NCBI GenBank assembly: GCA_046761005.1
Contig: JBHIFI010000092.1
Location: forward strand, 1-5,592
DNA: 5,592 bases
Reading direction: 5' to 3'
From: JAGMCJ01 sp046761005
GTDB lineage: Archaea; Thermoplasmatota; Thermoplasmata; RBG-16-68-12; JAGMCJ01
Every line of letters begins with the position of its first letter. Positions within the stretch are counted from its first letter, which is position 1. Below, in pieces: positions 3,644 through 5,592 of the stretch. The translations under genes and the position numbers were made by a program. The notes below the pieces were generated by a model. It ran no database searches and was not told the DNA's origin. It saw only the letters and a program-made list of their open reading frames with translations.

Positions 3644-5419
3644 CTATTTCCTCTTGGGGCTCGTTATCGCGTAGAGCCCAGAAACTGCACCGAAGAGAAC
3701 GAAGATTATGAAGAGGAAGAAGAGAAGATCGAACCAGAATGGGCTGGCATGAAGGCCATAAAGTGTGACTACTGAGACTGGTCTATTGTCGTAGATAAAG
3801 AACTCAGACATCACCCCAGCGGTAACAAGCAGTGTTAGAAGACCAGAAACGATGAGGAATATGGCTCCCGTGGTGATTAGGGCTAGTCCAGCCTTCGCGC
3901 TTGCCGATCTTCCCACGGGCACACGGACGGCAGCAACGCGAACGGCCTTGGCAGGGACCTCCTTTGGAGCATACTTCGCGCAGACATAGCAGTAATATCG
4001 ATCGAACTTCTCGACGTACGTGAGATCCTCGCCACAAGTCGGGCATTTCTTGGCAACCTTTTCCTTTACAATCACTGCGGGTTTTCTCTCAGGAAGATAG
4101 GATTTGCATGTGTAGCAGTACCATCTGTCGTACTTCTCTATAAAACTGGCCTTGCCGTGGCATTTCGGGCATATCCCTTCTTCTATGACAACAACCTCAG
4201 GCTTCTTCACTTCCTTTGGAGCATATCTCTTGCAAGTATGGCAGTACCACCTGTCGTATTGAGAATAGAACGTAAGCGGCTTCGCGCACGTGGAACACTT
4301 CTTGATTTCCACGGCCACTTCCTTGGCTTCCGGAGGCGCATACTTCTTGCATGCTGAGCACCACCACCTCTCGTAGCGGGCTATGTAGGTAAGTGGCTTT
4401 GCACATTCAGGGCATTTCTTGATCTCTGGCTTCTCTACCTTAGGTGGCCTCTCTAGTGGTGGAGCTTCTCTAGCAGCGGGTTTGGGCTTGACCTCCTCAG
4501 CTGGGGGCTTCTCCTCGGCCCGAACTTCGGGGATCTTCTCTTCCACTGGGACCTTCTCTGGCGGTACTGGGGGAATTCTCTCCTCTCGTGGTTTCTCCTC
4601 TTCTGGCGGTGCTTCGGGAATCTCTTCGAGCTCGGCACCTTCCGGAATCTCTTCTATCTCTTTCTCAGGAACCTCCTTGGCCTCCTGGGGAGGTGCCTCT
4701 TCTATCTCTTTCTCAGGAGGTTCTACTTCAGCGGGGACTTCTTCAGGGGCGGCTTCTTCAACCTCCTCTACGACCTCAGGCGGGACCTCTTCCACCGGGG
4801 GCTCAGCTGGCTTCTCTGGTACCTCTTCGGCGGGAACCTCCTCCTCAACTATTTCTTCGGGGGCTTCCTCTTCTAGAGGAGCTTCTTCAACCACTTCTTC
4901 GGCAGGCACAACTTCCTCGGCTGGCTCGACGACTTTGCGCTCTTCGATGTAGGCAAGGAGTCTGTCCTGCAGTTCCTTTTTCTTACCGCTAACCTTCAAC
5001 CCATATGCTCTACAGAGGACGACAAGATTGTCACGCTTAGAGGTTCTCACAATTTCTTCAGTTAGCTCTGGCTTTTCCTCAACAGCTCGGGCGGCCTCTA
5101 TGGGTACCTCTTCGGCGGGCACCTCCTCCTCTTTAGGCGCATAGGTTTGACAATTGAAGCAGTACCATCTGTCATATTGAGAAACATATGTGAGAAACTT
5201 CCCGCAAGTAGGACACTTTCTTTCCTCTGAGATCGTCTCTATGCCTTTATGTGCATACTCCTCACATTCGTAGCAATAATACCTCTCATATTCGGCGATA
5301 TAAGATAGCGACTTCCCGCATTTAGGACAAGGTACCTCTTTCATCTTTGCACCACATATCGCGCATTCCTCTGCATCATCTGGCAAGGTTGCACCGCATT
5401 TGGGGCAATCCACCATCAT
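3644..5419 (-). CDS. Membrane-anchored protein with seven zinc ribbons, a SAP domain and a long Glu/Pro linker
   Basis: This 591-residue protein has no function I recognise. In order: a short zinc ribbon (C5, C8, C19, C22); two ribbons of exact form CX2CX14CX2C (C31-C52, C69-C90); a SAP-like helix-extension-helix, usually DNA-binding (about 119-160, with LVVLCRAYGLKVSGKKKELQDRLL); a Glu/Pro/Val-rich linker (about 163-332); four more CX2CX14CX2C ribbons (C336-C357, C375-C396, C417-C438, C459-C480), most with Y-D/E-R-W/Y-Y-C; a basic stretch (491-509); and two hydrophobic helices (about 510-535 and 560-586) ending SPKRK. Basic residues before helix 1 and after helix 2 predict that the large N-terminal part is cytoplasmic. 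There is no signal peptide. ATG codons at 5419 and 5416 are both possible; no SD is present, and a TATA box predicts a leader of only a few bases. Every ribbon keeps all four cysteines, so zinc binding is likely. Ribbons plus SAP suggest nucleic-acid or protein binding at the membrane, which is inference. Confidence 0.9.
   Translation of the reverse strand: MMVDCPKCGATLPDDAEECAICGAKMKEVPCPKCGKSLSYIAEYERYYCYECEEYAHKGIETISEERKCPTCGKFLTYVSQYDRWYCFNCQTYAPKEEEVPAEEVPIEAARAVEEKPELTEEIVRTSKRDNLVVLCRAYGLKVSGKKKELQDRLLAYIEERKVVEPAEEVVPAEEVVEEAPLEEEAPEEIVEEEVPAEEVPEKPAEPPVEEVPPEVVEEVEEAAPEEVPAEVEPPEKEIEEAPPQEAKEVPEKEIEEIPEGAELEEIPEAPPEEEKPREERIPPVPPEKVPVEEKIPEVRAEEKPPAEEVKPKPAAREAPPLERPPKVEKPEIKKCPECAKPLTYIARYERWWCSACKKYAPPEAKEVAVEIKKCSTCAKPLTFYSQYDRWYCHTCKRYAPKEVKKPEVVVIEEGICPKCHGKASFIEKYDRWYCYTCKSYLPERKPAVIVKEKVAKKCPTCGEDLTYVEKFDRYYCYVCAKYAPKEVPAKAVRVAAVRVPVGRSASAKAGLALITTGAIFLIVSGLLTLLVTAGVMSEFFIYDNRPVSVVTLYGLHASPFWFDLLFFLFIIFVLFGAVSGLYAITSPKRK
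3959..4420 (-). repeat. Four tandem coding repeats (C-terminal zinc ribbons)
   Basis: Residues 334-487 are four head-to-tail units of about 39-42 residues, each a CX2CX14CX2C ribbon, commonly followed by a KxYAPxE-like exit. The unit pattern is KKCxxCxxxLTYxxxYDRWYCxxCKxYAPKE. The repeats are conserved in protein and diverged in DNA, so this is an old internal duplication under selection rather than a recent expansion. Confidence 0.85.
4430..4927 (-). repeat. Low-complexity Glu/Pro/Val-rich coding segment
   Basis: Residues about 165-330 consist almost wholly of E, P, V, A and K in degenerate units such as PAEEV, PEEV and PEKEIEE. It is likely a disordered or extended acidic spacer of about 165 residues that separates the SAP domain and N-terminal ribbons from the membrane-proximal ribbons. 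Cysteine and aromatic residues are essentially absent. The strand bias produces long false frames on the plus strand. Confidence 0.85.
5129..5332 (-). repeat. Two tandem coding repeats (N-terminal zinc ribbons)
   Basis: Residues 30-97 hold two CX2CX14CX2C ribbons with the same internal spacing and the same aromatic/acidic/Arg/aromatic motif before the third cysteine as the four C-terminal units. The six are therefore paralogous copies now separated by the SAP domain and linker. The first ribbon of the protein (C5-C22) has shorter spacing and belongs to a different subtype. Confidence 0.85.
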
Positions 5420-5444
5420 ATCACGATTTGACGATAATAGCAGG

Positions 5445-5456
5445 CTTATATATTTG
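5445..5456 (-). promoter_or_regulatory. TATA box of the zinc-ribbon/SAP gene
   Basis: On the minus strand CAAATATATAAG (5456-5445), preceded by more A-rich sequence, is a strong archaeal TATA with a BRE-like flank. At 25-27 nt spacing the start falls near 5424, about five bases before the ATG at 5419, so the transcript should be effectively leaderless. This agrees with the lack of an SD. Confidence 0.65.
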
Positions 5457-5480
5457 TTTGGATACGGTTTTCAGCAAGCC

Positions 5481-5494
5481 ATAATCTTTATTAG
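5481..5494 (+). promoter_or_regulatory. TATA-like promoter element of tRNA-Thr
   Basis: ATAATCTTTATTAG (5481-5494) is the only AT-rich element at the right distance before the tRNA. Its core centre near 5489 predicts a start around 5514-5516, a few bases before the mature 5' end at 5519. It diverges from the zinc-ribbon promoter about 40 bases away. Confidence 0.5.
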
Positions 5495-5518
5495 TCGCAT
5501 GACCTTGAGATACATTGC

Positions 5519-5591
5519 GCCACCGTAGCTTAGTTGGAAGAGCGGCTGACTTGTAATCAGCAGGTCGGGAGTTCAAATCTCTCCGGTGGCT
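5519..5591 (+). tRNA. tRNA-Thr, anticodon UGU
   Basis: A full 73-nt cloverleaf folds. The acceptor stem GCCACCG (5519-5525) pairs with CGGTGGC (5584-5590). The D stem GCTT pairs with GAGC (one G-U). The anticodon stem GCTGA/TCAGC encloses loop CTTGTAA with anticodon TGT at 5552-5554, which reads ACA. A five-base variable loop follows, then T stem GGGAG/CTCTC with loop TTCAAAT. The discriminator is U73 (5591), usual for archaeal tRNA-Thr. The next base is T, so CCA is not encoded and must be added. There is no intron. G15 (5533) and C48 (5566) can form the Levitt pair, and G15 is the position converted to archaeosine, the pathway of RaSEA in this window. Confidence 0.97.
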
Positions 5592-5592
5592 T

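Noticed and set aside
3244..3711. Plus-strand frame of 155 codons across the RaSEA 5' end
   Set aside because: Antisense to well-supported RaSEA coding sequence; no RBS or family features.
4419..4952. Plus-strand Ser/Gly/Thr-rich frame of 177 codons that looks like a low-complexity surface protein
   Set aside because: It is the exact antisense of the Glu/Pro linker (GAG/GAA and CCx codons read backwards give Ser/Gly/Thr), so it is a composition artefact.
3959..5332. Regularly spaced similar segments that could suggest a CRISPR-like or mobile repeat
   Set aside because: The repeats are in-frame zinc-ribbon coding units with diverged DNA and no constant repeat/spacer structure.
5591..5592. 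Encoded CCA end of tRNA-Thr
   Set aside because: The base after the discriminator is T, so CCA is not encoded, although the window ends here.

Overview
The window is archaeal. It carries three ribosomal stalk genes of archaeal type (uL1, a 331-residue P0-type uL10 and a 100-residue P1), a radical SAM enzyme of archaeosine biosynthesis (a tRNA modification found in archaea), archaeal TATA boxes, and a tRNA-Thr gene with U73 and no encoded CCA. Base composition is balanced. Shine-Dalgarno leaders (stalk genes) coexist with apparently leaderless or very short leaders (minus-strand genes). Together these suggest a euryarchaeon, possibly of the Thermoplasmatota; that placement is an inference with modest confidence.

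Layout. Bases 1-143 are the control region of the stalk operon: the probable first six codons of a divergent gene, a TATA box near 70-75, and a leader of about 45 nt that folds into a hairpin resembling the known mRNA target of ribosomal protein L1. Bases 144-2104 are rpl1-rpl10-rpl12 on the plus strand, with gaps of 4 and 19 nt. Bases 2105-2246 are a convergent intergenic stretch with two candidate termination or 3'-end hairpins. On the minus strand, read from right to left, are a 591-residue membrane-anchored protein with seven zinc ribbons and a SAP domain (5419-3644), RaSEA (about 3603-2590) and a small DUF5611-like protein (2558-2247). Bases 5420-5518 hold two divergent promoters, one for the zinc-ribbon gene and one for tRNA-Thr(UGU) at 5519-5591.

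How the genes relate. uL1, uL10 and P1 form the L1 stalk and the P-stalk of the large subunit. uL10 and P1 end in nearly identical acidic tails that recruit translational GTPases. RaSEA makes archaeosine at position 15 of tRNAs; the tRNA-Thr here has G15 and C48 and is a plausible substrate. The zinc-ribbon/SAP protein has no recognised function. It looks like a cytoplasmic nucleic-acid-binding or scaffold protein tethered to the membrane by two C-terminal helices.

The observations most worth following are the L1-like leader hairpin next to the rpl1 ribosome binding site and the unusual domain order of the zinc-ribbon/SAP membrane protein. No mobile element, CRISPR array or insertion sequence was seen.
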